A stretch of 64,000 bases of DNA from Mycobacteriales bacterium (GCA_030697205.1 JAUYQP010000030.1:49958-113957); one strand, 5' to 3'; shown: positions 25,565 to 34,097, counted from the stretch's first letter. A program made the numbers and translations. The notes: a model not told the origin generated them from the letters alone.

Positions 25565-26008
25565 CTAGCGGTCGGCGACCTCGAGCTCGACGGACTCCGA
25601 CAGCGAGCGCAGCGCGGCCGGGTCGGTGGGCAGCTCGAACCAGATCCCCTTCGCCCGGCCCCGCAGGCCGTCGGTCCCGGTCGGACCCCACCGGGTGGCG
25701 AGCGCCTCGACCATGCCGAGGCCGCGGCCGGTCGCGGCCTCGAGCCGGTTGACGCGGCGGTGGACCTTGACGGGGGAGTCGTCGAGCACGCTGAAGCGCA
25801 CGGCCCCCTCGACGACGGCGACCTCGACGCGGTAGCCGCTGCGGGCGTGCAGGACGGCGTTGGTCGCCACCTCGCTGATGAGCAGCAGCGCGGTGTCGAC
25901 GAGGTCGTCGAGCTCGCCGAGCTCGGCGGCCTCCAGCGAGGCGCGCACGAAGCGGCGCGCGGTACGGACGCTCGAGGGGTCGCCCGGCAGGTCGACGGCC
26001 TGCACCAC
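25565..26008 (-). CDS. RsbW-like ATP-binding (anti-sigma/kinase-fold) protein
   Basis: A 147-residue single-domain HATPase_c_2 protein of the RsbW/SpoIIAB type common in actinobacteria. The N-box reads LISEVATNAVLHA, followed by VRFSVLDDSP and the glycine box RGLGMVEALATRWG. Such proteins bind or phosphorylate anti-anti-sigma partners; no sigma or STAS gene lies beside it. GTG 26008 is preferred because GGGAGG lies 6 nt upstream; the open frame reaches a TTG at 26029. It runs towards the end of hemQ. Confidence 0.85.
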   Translation of the reverse strand: MVQAVDLPGDPSSVRTARRFVRASLEAAELGELDDLVDTALLLISEVATNAVLHARSGYRVEVAVVEGAVRFSVLDDSPVKVHRRVNRLEAATGRGLGMVEALATRWGPTGTDGLRGRAKGIWFELPTDPAALRSLSESVELEVADR

Positions 26009-26109
26009 CTCAGACCTCCCGCTCGTCAAGGGCCGCGACGCGGCGATCCGCGTCCACCTTGCAGTGTCCCGCTGCGGCCCGCGACCGGACTGCTCCGTTC
26101 GGCGTAACG

Positions 26110-26523
26110 CTACTCGGCAGGCGCGAGCCGGATCGAGACGCTGTTGATGCAGTAGCGGTCGCCCGTGGGGGTCTGCGGTGCGTCGTCGAAGACGTGCCCG
26201 AGGTGGCTGCCGCAGGACGCGCAGCGGACCTCGACGCGGGTCATTCCCAGGGTGCGGTCCTCGATCAGCTCGACCTTGTCGCCCTCCTGGGGCTCGTAGA
26301 ACGACGGCCAGCCGCAGTGCGAGTCGAACTTCGCCTCCGAGGTGAACAGCTCCTCGCCGCAGGCCCGGCAGCTGTAGGTCCCGAGCGTCTTCGTGTCGGT
26401 GTACTCACCGACCCAGGGCCGCTCGGTCCCGGCGCGCCGCAGCACGGCGTACTCCTCGGGGCTGAGCTCCGCGCGCCACTGCTCGTCGGTCTTCGTCACG
26501 GGGTACACCCGGGTGCTCTCCAC
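26110..26523 (-). CDS. msrB: Peptide-methionine (R)-S-oxide reductase
   Basis: Repairs oxidised methionine (R-sulfoxide) in proteins. The 137-residue protein has the zinc pair C52/C55 and C101/C104, the substrate motif SHCGWPSF (with C70) and catalytic C125 in [14 protein letters not shown] 26523 has AGGAGGAG 5 nt upstream, which decides the start over a longer frame. It diverges from the LigD-type polymerase gene. The family call is very secure. Confidence 0.97.
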   Translation of the reverse strand: MESTRVYPVTKTDEQWRAELSPEEYAVLRRAGTERPWVGEYTDTKTLGTYSCRACGEELFTSEAKFDSHCGWPSFYEPQEGDKVELIEDRTLGMTRVEVRCASCGSHLGHVFDDAPQTPTGDRYCINSVSIRLAPAE

Positions 26524-26632
26524 GGAACTCCTCCTCAGCCAGCTCATGGTCAGCACAGCGTGCCCCGGCCGCCAGGGATTCCGCGCGCCGGGATGACGAT
26601 CCCGTGACGCGGCTGCGGGATAGCGTCCGGCC

Positions 26633-27685
26633 ATGGCTGCCAGCCCCTTCGTCGAGCTCGAGATCGACACCCCGACCGGCGAGCGCGTCGTGAAGGTCAC
26701 CAACCCCGAGAAGACCTACTTCAGCGGGCTGCCCGAGGGCCGCGGCCGCAAGCTCGACCTCGTCGAGTACTACCTGTCGGTCGCCGACGGTGTCGTGCGC
26801 GCGCTGCGGGAGCGGCCCACTGTCCTCAAGCGCCACCCCGACGGGGCGGAGGGCGAGGCGATCTACCAGAAGCGGGTGCCCGAGAAGCGGCCCGAGTGGA
26901 TCGAGACCGCGACCGTCCACTTCCCGAGCGGCCGCAGCGCCACCGAGCTCTGCCCCGTCGACGTCGCCCACGTCGCGTGGGCCGCCAACCTCGGGACGCT
27001 GGACTTCCACCCCTGGCCGTCGCGCCGCGCCGACACCGAGAGCCCCGACGAGCTGCGGATCGACCTCGACCCGATGCCCGGCACCGGCTGGGACGACGTC
27101 GTCGAGACCGCGCTCGAGCTCAAGGCGCTCTACGACGAGCTCGGCATCCTGAGCTTCCCGAAGACCAGCGGGTCCAAGGGCCTGCACGTCTACACCCGCA
27201 TCCGCCCCGACCACCCCTTCCTCGACGTCCGCCACGCCGCGGTCGGCATCGCCCGCGAGCTCGAGCGCCGCCGGCCCGACCTGTGCACCTCGAAGTGGTG
27301 GAAGGAGGAGCGCGGCGAGCGGATCTTCATCGACTACAACCGGATGGCCCGCGACCAGACCATCGCGAGCGCCTACAGCGTCCGCGCCCGCCCGCAGGCG
27401 ACCGTGAGCGCGCCGCTGACCTGGGACGAGGTCCCGAGCGCGCAGATCGCCGACTTCGACATCTGGACGATGCGTGAGCGGTTCGCCACGCTCGGTGACG
27501 TCCACGCGGCGATCGACGACGTCGCGCACGACCTCGCGCCGCTGATCGAGCTCTACGAGCGCTCCGGGGAGGGCGAGGCGCCCTTCCCACCGTCGTTCGC
27601 GCTGCAGCCCGGTGAGCCCAAGCGGGTCCAGCCGAGTCGGGACCGGGACCGGGAACGCAAGGCCGACGAGGGCGAGCCGGCCTGA
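26633..27685 (+). CDS. LigD-type primase-polymerase (NHEJ polymerase domain), stand-alone
   Basis: A 350-residue archaeo-eukaryotic primase-like polymerase that fills ends during non-homologous end joining. The metal-binding D144/D146 are in RIDLDPMPG, the nucleotide-binding segment is [13 protein letters not shown], and the late conserved block is [20 protein letters not shown]. It lacks ligase and nuclease domains, unlike the three-domain LigD. ATG 26633 follows TAGCGT (26621-26626) by 6 nt. An ATP-dependent ligase lies about 9 kb downstream; no Ku gene is in the window. Confidence 0.93.
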   Translation: MAASPFVELEIDTPTGERVVKVTNPEKTYFSGLPEGRGRKLDLVEYYLSVADGVVRALRERPTVLKRHPDGAEGEAIYQKRVPEKRPEWIETATVHFPSGRSATELCPVDVAHVAWAANLGTLDFHPWPSRRADTESPDELRIDLDPMPGTGWDDVVETALELKALYDELGILSFPKTSGSKGLHVYTRIRPDHPFLDVRHAAVGIARELERRRPDLCTSKWWKEERGERIFIDYNRMARDQTIASAYSVRARPQATVSAPLTWDEVPSAQIADFDIWTMRERFATLGDVHAAIDDVAHDLAPLIELYERSGEGEAPFPPSFALQPGEPKRVQPSRDRDRERKADEGEPA

Positions 27686-27740
27686 GGCGGCGCTGGCGCA
27701 GCGCCTGTGGACGACACTGGCGGCGCTGTTCCTACCCGGT

Positions 27741-27746
27741 TATACT
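27741..27746 (+). promoter_or_regulatory. -10 box (TATACT) of the MazF-type module
   Basis: TATACT, nearly consensus, ends 6 nt before the antitoxin GTG at 27753 and implies a leaderless transcript. It lies in a short AT-rich patch (27735-27750). Confidence 0.65.
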
Positions 27747-27752
27747 TTCGGT

Positions 27753-27995
27753 GTGAAGACGGCCATCTCCGTTCCTGACGACACCTTCGAGCAGGTGGAC
27801 CGACGAGCCGCCGAGCTGGGGGTGAGCCGCTCGCAGTTCTACGCCACCGCGGCCACGCGCTACCTCGAGGAGCTTGACCGCTCCTCCCTGACGGCCCGCA
27901 TCAACGACGCGCTCGACCTCGTCGGTGAGGACGACGACAGTGCGGCCGCGGTCGCGCACGGACGTGGCCGACTTGCCCAGGACGAGGACTGGTGA
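27753..27995 (+). CDS. Ribbon-helix-helix antitoxin
   Basis: An 80-residue protein beginning VKTAISVPDDTFEQVDRRAA, the N-terminal strand and helix of a ribbon-helix-helix DNA-binding dimer, followed by SRSQFYATAATRYLEEL and an acidic tail (DEDW) that would wrap the toxin. GTG 27753 follows TATACT by 6 nt. It overlaps the toxin gene by 4 nt, the standard antitoxin-first layout. Autorepression is inferred from the family. Confidence 0.88.
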   Translation: MKTAISVPDDTFEQVDRRAAELGVSRSQFYATAATRYLEELDRSSLTARINDALDLVGEDDDSAAAVAHGRGRLAQDEDW

Positions 27996-28333
27996 TCAGC
28001 CGGGGCAGCGTGTGCTGGGTAGAGCTCGGCCCGACCCGGGGGAGTCGGCCTGCCAAGACCCGGCCGGTCCTCGTGGTCCAGGACGACGCCGTCAACGCCA
28101 GTCGGCTCGCCACGACGATCGTCGCCGTCATCACGTCCAACACCGCGCAGGCGGCAGTGGGAGGCAACGTCTTCGTGCCCGCTGCCTCCAGCGGGCTGCT
28201 GAAAGACTCGGTCGTCAACGTGAGCGCGCTGCTCACCCTCGACAAGTCCGACCTCGCCCCACCGGTGGGTCGCCTCCCCGGCTACCTCATGGACGAGATC
28301 GACCAGGGGCTCCGCCTCGTCCTGGGCTTGTAG
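27992..28333 (+). CDS. MazF/PemK-type mRNA interferase toxin
   Basis: A 113-residue endoribonuclease of the PemK/MazF fold. It starts ISRGSVCWVELGP with the conserved Arg-Gly, then KTRPVLVVQDD, IVAVITSN and, near the end, YLMDEIDQGLRLVLGL. The cleavage site cannot be read from sequence. The GTG start overlaps the antitoxin stop (GTGA). The pair forms a complete toxin-antitoxin module between the polymerase gene and the secreted Asp-box protein. Confidence 0.92.
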   Translation: MISRGSVCWVELGPTRGSRPAKTRPVLVVQDDAVNASRLATTIVAVITSNTAQAAVGGNVFVPAASSGLLKDSVVNVSALLTLDKSDLAPPVGRLPGYLMDEIDQGLRLVLGL

Positions 28334-28411
28334 GCGCTGACCTCCCGCGTACGACGCGCCCGGTCCCGAGGGACAAGCAGGACATCTAGGACGTACGCCG
28401 AACAGAGGGCT

Positions 28412-30937
28412 GTGCGTCGTACCCCTCTGCTGCCCCTGATCGCCCTCCCTCTCGCCGCTGCCCTCGCGCTCGGCTCGGGATCGACCCCGACGGCTGCTCC
28501 CGCGCCGGTCGAGCAGGTGTCGAGCGTCCCGCTCGGCATCACCTCGACCGGGCTCGACGCGCTGCTCGACCCCGGGCAGGAGCCCGGTGACGCGATGCTG
28601 AGCCGGGTCGGCGGGACCGTGCCGCCCGGCGCCTGGGCGCGTGCCAACGCGCAGGCGAAGGCAGCGGCGGTCCGCACCGCGGCGGTCGACCCCGCGCTGG
28701 CCGCGGCCGAGTGGGAGCTGCGCGGCCCGACCAACATCGGTGGGCGGCTGCTCGACGTCGTCGTCGACCCGCGCAAGGTCGACAGCGTCTTCGTCGCGGC
28801 GGCCTCCGGCGGCATCTGGCACACCGAGGACGGCGGCAAGACCTTCGAGCCGGCCTGGCCGGCCGACAACAACCAGGCGGTCGGCGCGCTCGCGATCAGC
28901 CCGAAGGGCGTGCTCTGGGCGGGCACCGGCGAGGCCGGCCCCGGCGGCGGCTCGATCACCTACGGCGGTGACGGCATCTGGCGCTCCGACGACTTCGGCA
29001 AGACCTGGCGCAACGTCGGCCTGAAGCTCTCCGAGCGGATCGGGCGCATCGTCGTCGACCCGACCGACGAGGACGTCGTGTGGGTCGCCTCCAACGGCTC
29101 GCTGTTCCGTGGCGGCGGTGAGGACCGCGGCCTCTACCGCACCAGCGACGGCGGTCAGACCTGGGAGCTGATGCTCGCCGGCGAGACGCCGACGACCGGT
29201 GCGGTCGACGTCGCGCTCGACCCGAAGACCCCGTCGACGATCTACATGACGATGTGGGACCGCATCCGCGAGCCCGACCGGCGCATCTACACCGGCGTCG
29301 GCACGGGCGCCTTCAAGTCCACCGACAACGGCAAGACCTGGGCCCGCATCGGGCTGCCGCTCCTCGCCCCCAACCCGCCCCTCGGTCGCCTCGGTATCGC
29401 GGTCGCGCCGAGCGACCCCAACCGCGTCTACATCCTCGCCTCCACCGAGGCCGGGCTGACCGCGGGCCTGGCCCGCTCCGAGGACGGCGGCGCGACCTTC
29501 ACCCCCGCCGTCGACATCCCGCTCGTCACCGGCGGCTTCGTCTACGCCTGGTGGTTCGGCCGGGTCTATGTCGACCCGCTCGACCCCGACCACGTCTTCG
29601 CGACCGGCGTCAACATGAGCGAGTCCTTCGACGGCGGCGTCACCTTCTCGGCCTCCGGTGGCCTGCACGCCGACCAGCACGCGATGGCCTGGGACCTGCG
29701 CATCCCGGGTCGCGTCTACGTCGGCAACGACGGCGGCTTCTACCGCTCCGACGACAACGGCACGACCTTCGAGCACGGCGAGTACATGCCGTGGAACCAG
29801 CTGTTCAGCGTCGACGTGTCGCAGCAGGACTCGACCAAGGTCCTCGGAGGTCTGCAGGACAACGGCGGGGTCCGCAACTACACCTCCGAGGAGGACCCCG
29901 CCGCCGACGGCTTCAACGACATCACCGGTGGTGACGGCACCGAGATGGCCTTCGCGCCGCACAACGACGAGTTCGTCTACGGCTGCAGCCAGTACGGCGT
30001 GTGCGCTCGCAGCACCAACGGCGGCGGCAACATGAGCAGCTTTGAGAACGAGATCCTCGGTGTCCGCAAGAACTGGCTGACGCCGATCGAGTTCGACCCC
30101 AACGACTCCAGCCTCGTCTACACCGCGAGCGAGATCGTGCACCGCTCGACCGACGAGGGTGCGTCCTGGACCCCGATCAGCCCCGACCTCACCAGCGGCT
30201 TCGGGCGCGAGACCAACCCGCTGTTCCGCAACTACGGCACGGTGACGACGATCGCGGCCGCCGAGGGCGCGTCGGAGACCCCGACGATCTACGCCGGCAC
30301 CGACGACGGGCGCCTCTGGTACACCCACAGCGGCGGCGGGCTCGTCCCCGGCGCGTGGACCGAGGCCACCGGCCTGCCCGGCGACTGGGTGACGTCGGTC
30401 GCGATCGACTACCGCGACTCGAGCAACGTCGCCTACGCGACCTTCTCCGGCTTCCGCTCCGGCAACCAGAAGTCGATGGTCTACCGCACCGTCGACGGCG
30501 GCGTGACCTGGACCGACATCAGCGGCGACCTGCCGCAGGCGCCGGTCAACGACGTCCTGCCCGTCGGTGACGACGTCGTCGTCGCGACCGACGTCGGCGT
30601 CTTCGTCTCCCGCGCGATGTCGAAGGGCCCGTCGGGCCAGTGGCTCAAGGTCGGCGGCAACCTGCCCGCCGCGCCGATCACCGACGTGAAGTGGCACGTG
30701 AAGGACACGCTGCTGTTCGCGGCCAACTTCGGTCGCGGTGCCTTCGCGATCTCGCTGCCGCAGCTCGGCATGCTCGGCCCGATCACGGCCGCCCCGCCGG
30801 TCGTCACGCCGCCCGTCGTCGCCCCGCCGGTCGATGCCGCGCCGCTGCCCGCGACGGGTCTGCCGACCGGCCTCGCCGTCCTCGGCCTCACGGTCATGGG
30901 CGCCGCCGTCCTCACCCGCCGCCGCCTCCGCACCTGA
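28412..30937 (+). CDS. Secreted Asp-box (sialidase/VPS10-like) protein with LPATG anchor
   Basis: An 841-residue exported protein. The signal peptide (about 1-30) is followed by a beta-propeller-like region with about nine Asp boxes of the type S-x-D-x-G-x-T-W/F (DGGKTF, SDDFGKTW, STDNGKTW and others). The C-terminus has a Pro/Val linker, then LPATG, a hydrophobic helix and RRRLRT, a complete sortase anchor. The catalytic Arg/Tyr pattern of true sialidases is not evident, so it is more likely a wall-bound scaffold. No sortase is in the window. The GTG start is preceded by a modest GAGGG. A terminator hairpin follows the stop. Confidence 0.88.
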   Translation: MRRTPLLPLIALPLAAALALGSGSTPTAAPAPVEQVSSVPLGITSTGLDALLDPGQEPGDAMLSRVGGTVPPGAWARANAQAKAAAVRTAAVDPALAAAEWELRGPTNIGGRLLDVVVDPRKVDSVFVAAASGGIWHTEDGGKTFEPAWPADNNQAVGALAISPKGVLWAGTGEAGPGGGSITYGGDGIWRSDDFGKTWRNVGLKLSERIGRIVVDPTDEDVVWVASNGSLFRGGGEDRGLYRTSDGGQTWELMLAGETPTTGAVDVALDPKTPSTIYMTMWDRIREPDRRIYTGVGTGAFKSTDNGKTWARIGLPLLAPNPPLGRLGIAVAPSDPNRVYILASTEAGLTAGLARSEDGGATFTPAVDIPLVTGGFVYAWWFGRVYVDPLDPDHVFATGVNMSESFDGGVTFSASGGLHADQHAMAWDLRIPGRVYVGNDGGFYRSDDNGTTFEHGEYMPWNQLFSVDVSQQDSTKVLGGLQDNGGVRNYTSEEDPAADGFNDITGGDGTEMAFAPHNDEFVYGCSQYGVCARSTNGGGNMSSFENEILGVRKNWLTPIEFDPNDSSLVYTASEIVHRSTDEGASWTPISPDLTSGFGRETNPLFRNYGTVTTIAAAEGASETPTIYAGTDDGRLWYTHSGGGLVPGAWTEATGLPGDWVTSVAIDYRDSSNVAYATFSGFRSGNQKSMVYRTVDGGVTWTDISGDLPQAPVNDVLPVGDDVVVATDVGVFVSRAMSKGPSGQWLKVGGNLPAAPITDVKWHVKDTLLFAANFGRGAFAISLPQLGMLGPITAAPPVVTPPVVAPPVDAAPLPATGLPTGLAVLGLTVMGAAVLTRRRLRT

Positions 30938-30976
30938 CGGCTCGTCCCGGGTTCCGGCCGGGCGAGATGACCTGAT

Positions 30977-31014
30977 CGGGTGACCGGGGCGGGGCGTCAC
31001 GCCCCGATCACCCG
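30977..31014. terminator. 15-bp hairpin between Asp-box gene and small secreted gene
   Basis: Arms 30977-30991 and 31000-31014 pair with one G-T mismatch and an 8-nt loop. It ends only 3 nt before the next ATG (31018), so besides ending the Asp-box transcript it may mask the next gene's ribosome site. Confidence 0.7.
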
Positions 31015-31017
31015 TGC

Positions 31018-31401
31018 ATGGGACGCCGTCGCACCGCCGCGCGCTGTGCGGCCTGGGCGGTGTCGGCGCTGCTCGTCGGGCTCCCGCTGCTGCCCGCCGG
31101 CGCGACGGCGGCGGTTCCGGAGGTGCGCATCAGCGGCGACGTCCAGGGCTTGCGCCCGGGAGCGGCCGGCCGACTGGTGCTCACGTTGACGAGCCCGGCC
31201 GAGGCCGTGGTCACCTCGCTGTCGGCCCGCGTGACCGGGGTCTCGCCCGGGTGCGAGCAGGGTGCGCTGACGGTCGAGCCGTGGACGGGCCGTGTCGTCG
31301 TACCCGCTGGTGGGTCTGTCGCGCAGCCGCTGGTGCTGCACGTGGCCGACGTCGCCGGGTGCGACGGGGCGACCTGGCAGCTCGCCTACTCCGCGAGCTG
31401 A
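31018..31401 (+). CDS. Small secreted protein, related to the downstream exported cluster
   Basis: A 127-residue protein with a basic start (MGRRRTAARC), a hydrophobic helix and a likely cleavage after Ala at about residue 30. The mature part is beta-rich with two Cys: GCEQGALTVEP and GCDGATWQLAYS. The second resembles GCQGATFTFSG in the exported protein at 34098, and the VVVPAGGS region resembles its VSIPANSD. Inferred: a diverged member of that family without the Trp/Ser-Gly segment. No function is recognised. The start lies directly after a hairpin and lacks a clear ribosome site. Confidence 0.65.
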   Translation: MGRRRTAARCAAWAVSALLVGLPLLPAGATAAVPEVRISGDVQGLRPGAAGRLVLTLTSPAEAVVTSLSARVTGVSPGCEQGALTVEPWTGRVVVPAGGSVAQPLVLHVADVAGCDGATWQLAYSAS

Positions 31402-31402
31402 G

Positions 31403-31699
31403 CTACGTCAGGTCGAAGGTCTCGGCGATCTGCTGGCGCGGTGGCGGCATCGTGTCGAGGTCCATGCCGAAGCGCTCGGCCACGACGGCGAGCGCCGGCT
31501 GCAGCCGGTCGTGCTCGAAGGCGTAGAAGTCGGCCTCGCAGTCACACACGTCGACGACGCGGATGCCCTCGGGGGTCTCGGTGGCGGTGTGCAGGACGAG
31601 CCCGCGCGGCCGGTCGACGTCGATGTGGAGCTCGGCGTTGACGGCCTCGATCATCTCCTTGGTCGCGCCGGGCATGTCCTGGGTGAGCACGATCGACAT
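31403..31699 (-). CDS. Small hypothetical protein, possibly ferredoxin-like (ABM) fold
   Basis: A 98-residue soluble protein, MSIVLTQDMPGATKEMIEAV and so on, with alternating strand-helix-strand pattern (PRGLVLHTATETPEGIRVVDV then FYAFEHDRLQPALAVVAERF) reminiscent of dimeric alpha/beta barrel or antibiotic-monooxygenase-like proteins. No catalytic residue can be named. ATG 31699 has AAGGAG 5-6 nt upstream. It converges on the secreted gene with a 1-nt gap. Confidence 0.7.
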   Translation of the reverse strand: MSIVLTQDMPGATKEMIEAVNAELHIDVDRPRGLVLHTATETPEGIRVVDVCDCEADFYAFEHDRLQPALAVVAERFGMDLDTMPPPRQQIAETFDLT

Positions 31700-31782
31700 G
31701 GCTGCTCCTTCGCTCCGGGGAGCTCCGAGCAGACTCCTGGCGCGGAGGCGGGTCAATGGCCCGTCGTGACTGACCCGTCGGG

Positions 31783-32649
31783 TCAGGGCTGCCGCGGCAT
31801 GCGGATCAGACCCTCTTGTACGACGCTGACCGCGAGGTCGCCGTCCTGGGTGAAGATCTGCCCCGTGGCGAGGCCACGGCCCGCACCGGTGCGCGGCGAG
31901 CGCTGGGAGTAGAGGAACCACTCGTCCGCGCGGAACGGCCGGTGGAACCACATCGCGTGGTCGAGGCTCGCCCCGACGACGTCGTCCGGACCCCAGCTGC
32001 GGCCGTGCGCCGACAGCGTCGAGTCGAGCAGGGTCATGTCGCTGGCGAACGCGACCGCGCAGACGTGCAGCAGCGGGTCGTCGGGCAGTGTGCCGTTGGC
32101 GCGCATCCAGACCTTCTGCTCGGCGATGCGCAGGCCCTTCTCCTTCGCGACCCGCGGGTGGGTGCCGGCGTGGCGGATCTCGATGGGGCGCGGCCGCGCG
32201 ACCCAGGCCATCAGCGGGTCGTCGAGGTAGGGCTCGAGGACCTGGGCGAGGGTCGGCAGCTCGTCGGGGGGAGCGACCTCGGGCATCGGGTCGGAGTGGG
32301 TGTAGCCCTCCTCGAGGACCTGGAACGACGCCGACATCGTGAAGATGGCCTTGCCGTGCTGGATCGCGACGACCCGGCGGGTGCTGAAGCTCCTGCCGTC
32401 ACGGATGCGGTCGACCTCGTAGACGATCGGCACGCTCGGGTCGCCGGGCCGTAGGAAGTAGGCGTGCAGGCTGTGCACCGGCCGGTCCTCCGGAGCCGTG
32501 CGCCCGGCGGCCACCAGCGCCTGCCCCGCGACCTGCCCGCCGAAGACCCGCAGCAGCGACTCCTCGGGCTGGCTGCCCCTGAAGATGTCGACCTCGATGC
32601 GCTCGAGGTCGAGCAGGGCGATGAGTCGGTCGAGCGCTTCCTGGGTCAC
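31783..32649 (-). CDS. tesB: Acyl-CoA thioesterase II (TesB)
   Basis: Hydrolyses acyl-CoA to free acid and CoA. The 288-residue double-hotdog protein shows the N-half VFGGQVAGQALVAAGRT with HSLHAYFLRPGD and the C-half LDHAMWFHRPFRADEWFLY followed by GRGLATGQIFTQDG, all standard TesB blocks. The GTG start has GGGAGGA about 9 nt upstream. It stands alone between a small hypothetical and the exported-protein cluster, reading away from the latter. Confidence 0.95.
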   Translation of the reverse strand: MTQEALDRLIALLDLERIEVDIFRGSQPEESLLRVFGGQVAGQALVAAGRTAPEDRPVHSLHAYFLRPGDPSVPIVYEVDRIRDGRSFSTRRVVAIQHGKAIFTMSASFQVLEEGYTHSDPMPEVAPPDELPTLAQVLEPYLDDPLMAWVARPRPIEIRHAGTHPRVAKEKGLRIAEQKVWMRANGTLPDDPLLHVCAVAFASDMTLLDSTLSAHGRSWGPDDVVGASLDHAMWFHRPFRADEWFLYSQRSPRTGAGRGLATGQIFTQDGDLAVSVVQEGLIRMPRQP

Positions 32650-32839
32650 CGGGCGATCCTCCCAGTCGGGCTCGTGCGCGCTGCGGAGTGGTCAATCTCG
32701 GACAACCCGTGATGGATCAAGCCACCCGCGGCTAGTCATTTCGGGTGGTGCGCCTGGGGACGATCGGTCGGCAGGGGCTGACCGGTCGTGCGATGTGACC
32801 GCCGTGGTTCACCCGGCACTGTCTCCTCACCGGCCCCAC

Positions 32840-32885
32840 GAGGGGCCTCCCGGCCGGACAGGCCGGCCGGACCGCAAGGCCCCTC
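32840..32885 (+). promoter_or_regulatory. Structured leader before the exported-protein cluster
   Basis: An outer 8-bp stem (32840-32847 with 32878-32885) encloses CCGGCC (32850-32855), which can pair with either of two GGCCGG copies (32861-32866 or 32865-32870). It lies just before the AGGAGA ribosome site and ATG 32903, so it would be in the mRNA leader or act as an attenuator. No known riboswitch class is recognised. Confidence 0.45.
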
Positions 32886-32902
32886 ACTCCACAGGAGACA
32901 TC

Positions 32903-33385
32903 ATGCGCAAGCTCACCACGGCTCAGAAGGCCACCGCCGCCATCGCCATCGGCGCGCTCGGTGTGGCCGGCTCCGGCATCGCCTACGCGTACTGGACCAC
33001 CAGCGGTTCCGGATCGGGCTCGGCTTCCGCGCAGGCCAGCAACGGCACCGTTCGCATTACGAGCACCTCGCCCGCGGCCCTCGCGCCGGGAGAGTCCGAG
33101 ACCTTCACCATTAAGGGCGACACGACCAGCGCTACCGACCTGCGGGTCACCACGGTCCAGACCGCGGTGACGACCCCGACGGTTTCGGCCTGCGCGCAGT
33201 GGTTCTCCGTCGCTGACGTCGACGCCAGCGCGGTGACCGTGCCGCACGGCGATGGGACTGCGGCCGGTGCAACCGTCGACCTCGGGACGGCGACCCTGGT
33301 CTTCGCCAACTCGCCCACCGTCAGCCAGGACGCGTGCAAGAGCGTCGCGGTAGTGCTCACCTTCAACACTGTCAGCACGGTCTGA
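32903..33385 (+). CDS. Exported SipW-type-signal protein 1
   Basis: A 160-residue exported protein. The basic start (MRKLTTAQK) and hydrophobic core end in YAYWTTSGSGSGSASA, a Trp/Ser-Gly segment common in SipW-dependent-type signal proteins. The mature part is Thr/Ser/Val-rich, probably a beta sandwich, with Cys in SACAQWF and in DACKSVAVVLTF that could form a disulfide. AGGAGA precedes the ATG. A strong hairpin follows the stop. The family has TasA/CalY-like surface proteins among its distant relatives, but no such fold is proved here. Confidence 0.72.
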   Translation: MRKLTTAQKATAAIAIGALGVAGSGIAYAYWTTSGSGSGSASAQASNGTVRITSTSPAALAPGESETFTIKGDTTSATDLRVTTVQTAVTTPTVSACAQWFSVADVDASAVTVPHGDGTAAGATVDLGTATLVFANSPTVSQDACKSVAVVLTFNTVSTV

Positions 33386-33392
33386 CGCCGCC

Positions 33393-33425
33393 GGCGCGGG
33401 CGGGACACTCAGTCCCGCCCGCGCC
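33393..33425 (+). terminator. Hairpin within the exported-protein cluster
   Basis: A perfect 13-bp stem (33393-33405 and 33413-33425) with a 7-nt loop lies between genes 1 and 2. It could stabilise the gene-1 mRNA 3' end or reduce read-through, so gene 1 may be made in excess. Confidence 0.7.
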
Positions 33426-33466
33426 GTCGTCTGCACCTGACCCACACATTCTGGAGAGAAGGCGTC

Positions 33467-34012
33467 GTGAAGAAGCAGCCCGCCGTCTACTGGGTCGTCG
33501 CCGCCGGCGCCCTCTTGACGTCGGGTGCCGCGATCACCGCAGCCCAGTTCGTCAGCGCCGCAACGACGAGCTCCAGTGGTGGAACGGTCACAGCGGCGAA
33601 GGCGACACCCAAGCCGACCAAGTCTCCAACTGCCGATCCTCCGCCCAAGGCGCTGACGCTCGGGGGCGCACTCACGATCCAGGGCCTTGCCCCTGGGATC
33701 AGCGTGACCCGGATGCTCACAATCGAGAACACCAACAACCAGGACGTGGAGCTCACCTCGGTGCGCACCGTCCTCACAGGCCCGTCACCGGCGCCGACGA
33801 GCGGCAGCTGCACCACCCCGGCCGACTTCGAGGTCCTTGTCGCCGGGTACAACGCCACGACGGGAGCCGGTGCGACCGTGACGATCCGCCGGAACGGCAC
33901 CGCGACGCTCCCGGTCACCGTGCGGCTGAACAACAGCTCGACCCGCAACCAGGACGCGTGCAAGTCAAGGTCGTGGTCGTTCACCTTCACTGCCACAGCG
34001 AACAGCAAGTAG
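33467..34012 (+). CDS. Exported Cys-containing protein 2
   Basis: A 181-residue protein with an N-terminal membrane/signal helix (about 8-30), a Thr/Pro/Lys linker (about 40-62) and a beta-rich domain. It lacks the Trp-(S/T)-x-SG segment but shares the C-terminal pattern with gene 1: GSCTTPADFEV then NQDACKSRSWSFTFTATA, compared with SQDACKSVAVVLTF. GGAGAGAA precedes the GTG start. It may remain membrane-anchored. Codon choice is less GC3-extreme than in the flanking genes. No function is recognised. Confidence 0.7.
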   Translation: MKKQPAVYWVVAAGALLTSGAAITAAQFVSAATTSSSGGTVTAAKATPKPTKSPTADPPPKALTLGGALTIQGLAPGISVTRMLTIENTNNQDVELTSVRTVLTGPSPAPTSGSCTTPADFEVLVAGYNATTGAGATVTIRRNGTATLPVTVRLNNSSTRNQDACKSRSWSFTFTATANSK

Positions 34013-34097
34013 GCCCTCCATGACCTTCACCCAGCGCTCCTGGTCCGACAAGCCGACCAGCCGAAGCCTTCCCGCCATCCCCGATCGGAAGATGACC

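Noticed and set aside
27860..31000. 1,046-residue open frame on the minus strand
   Set aside because: It is the antisense shadow of the Asp-box gene and the toxin-antitoxin pair; the sequence is Arg/Gly/Asp-biased low complexity with no domain.
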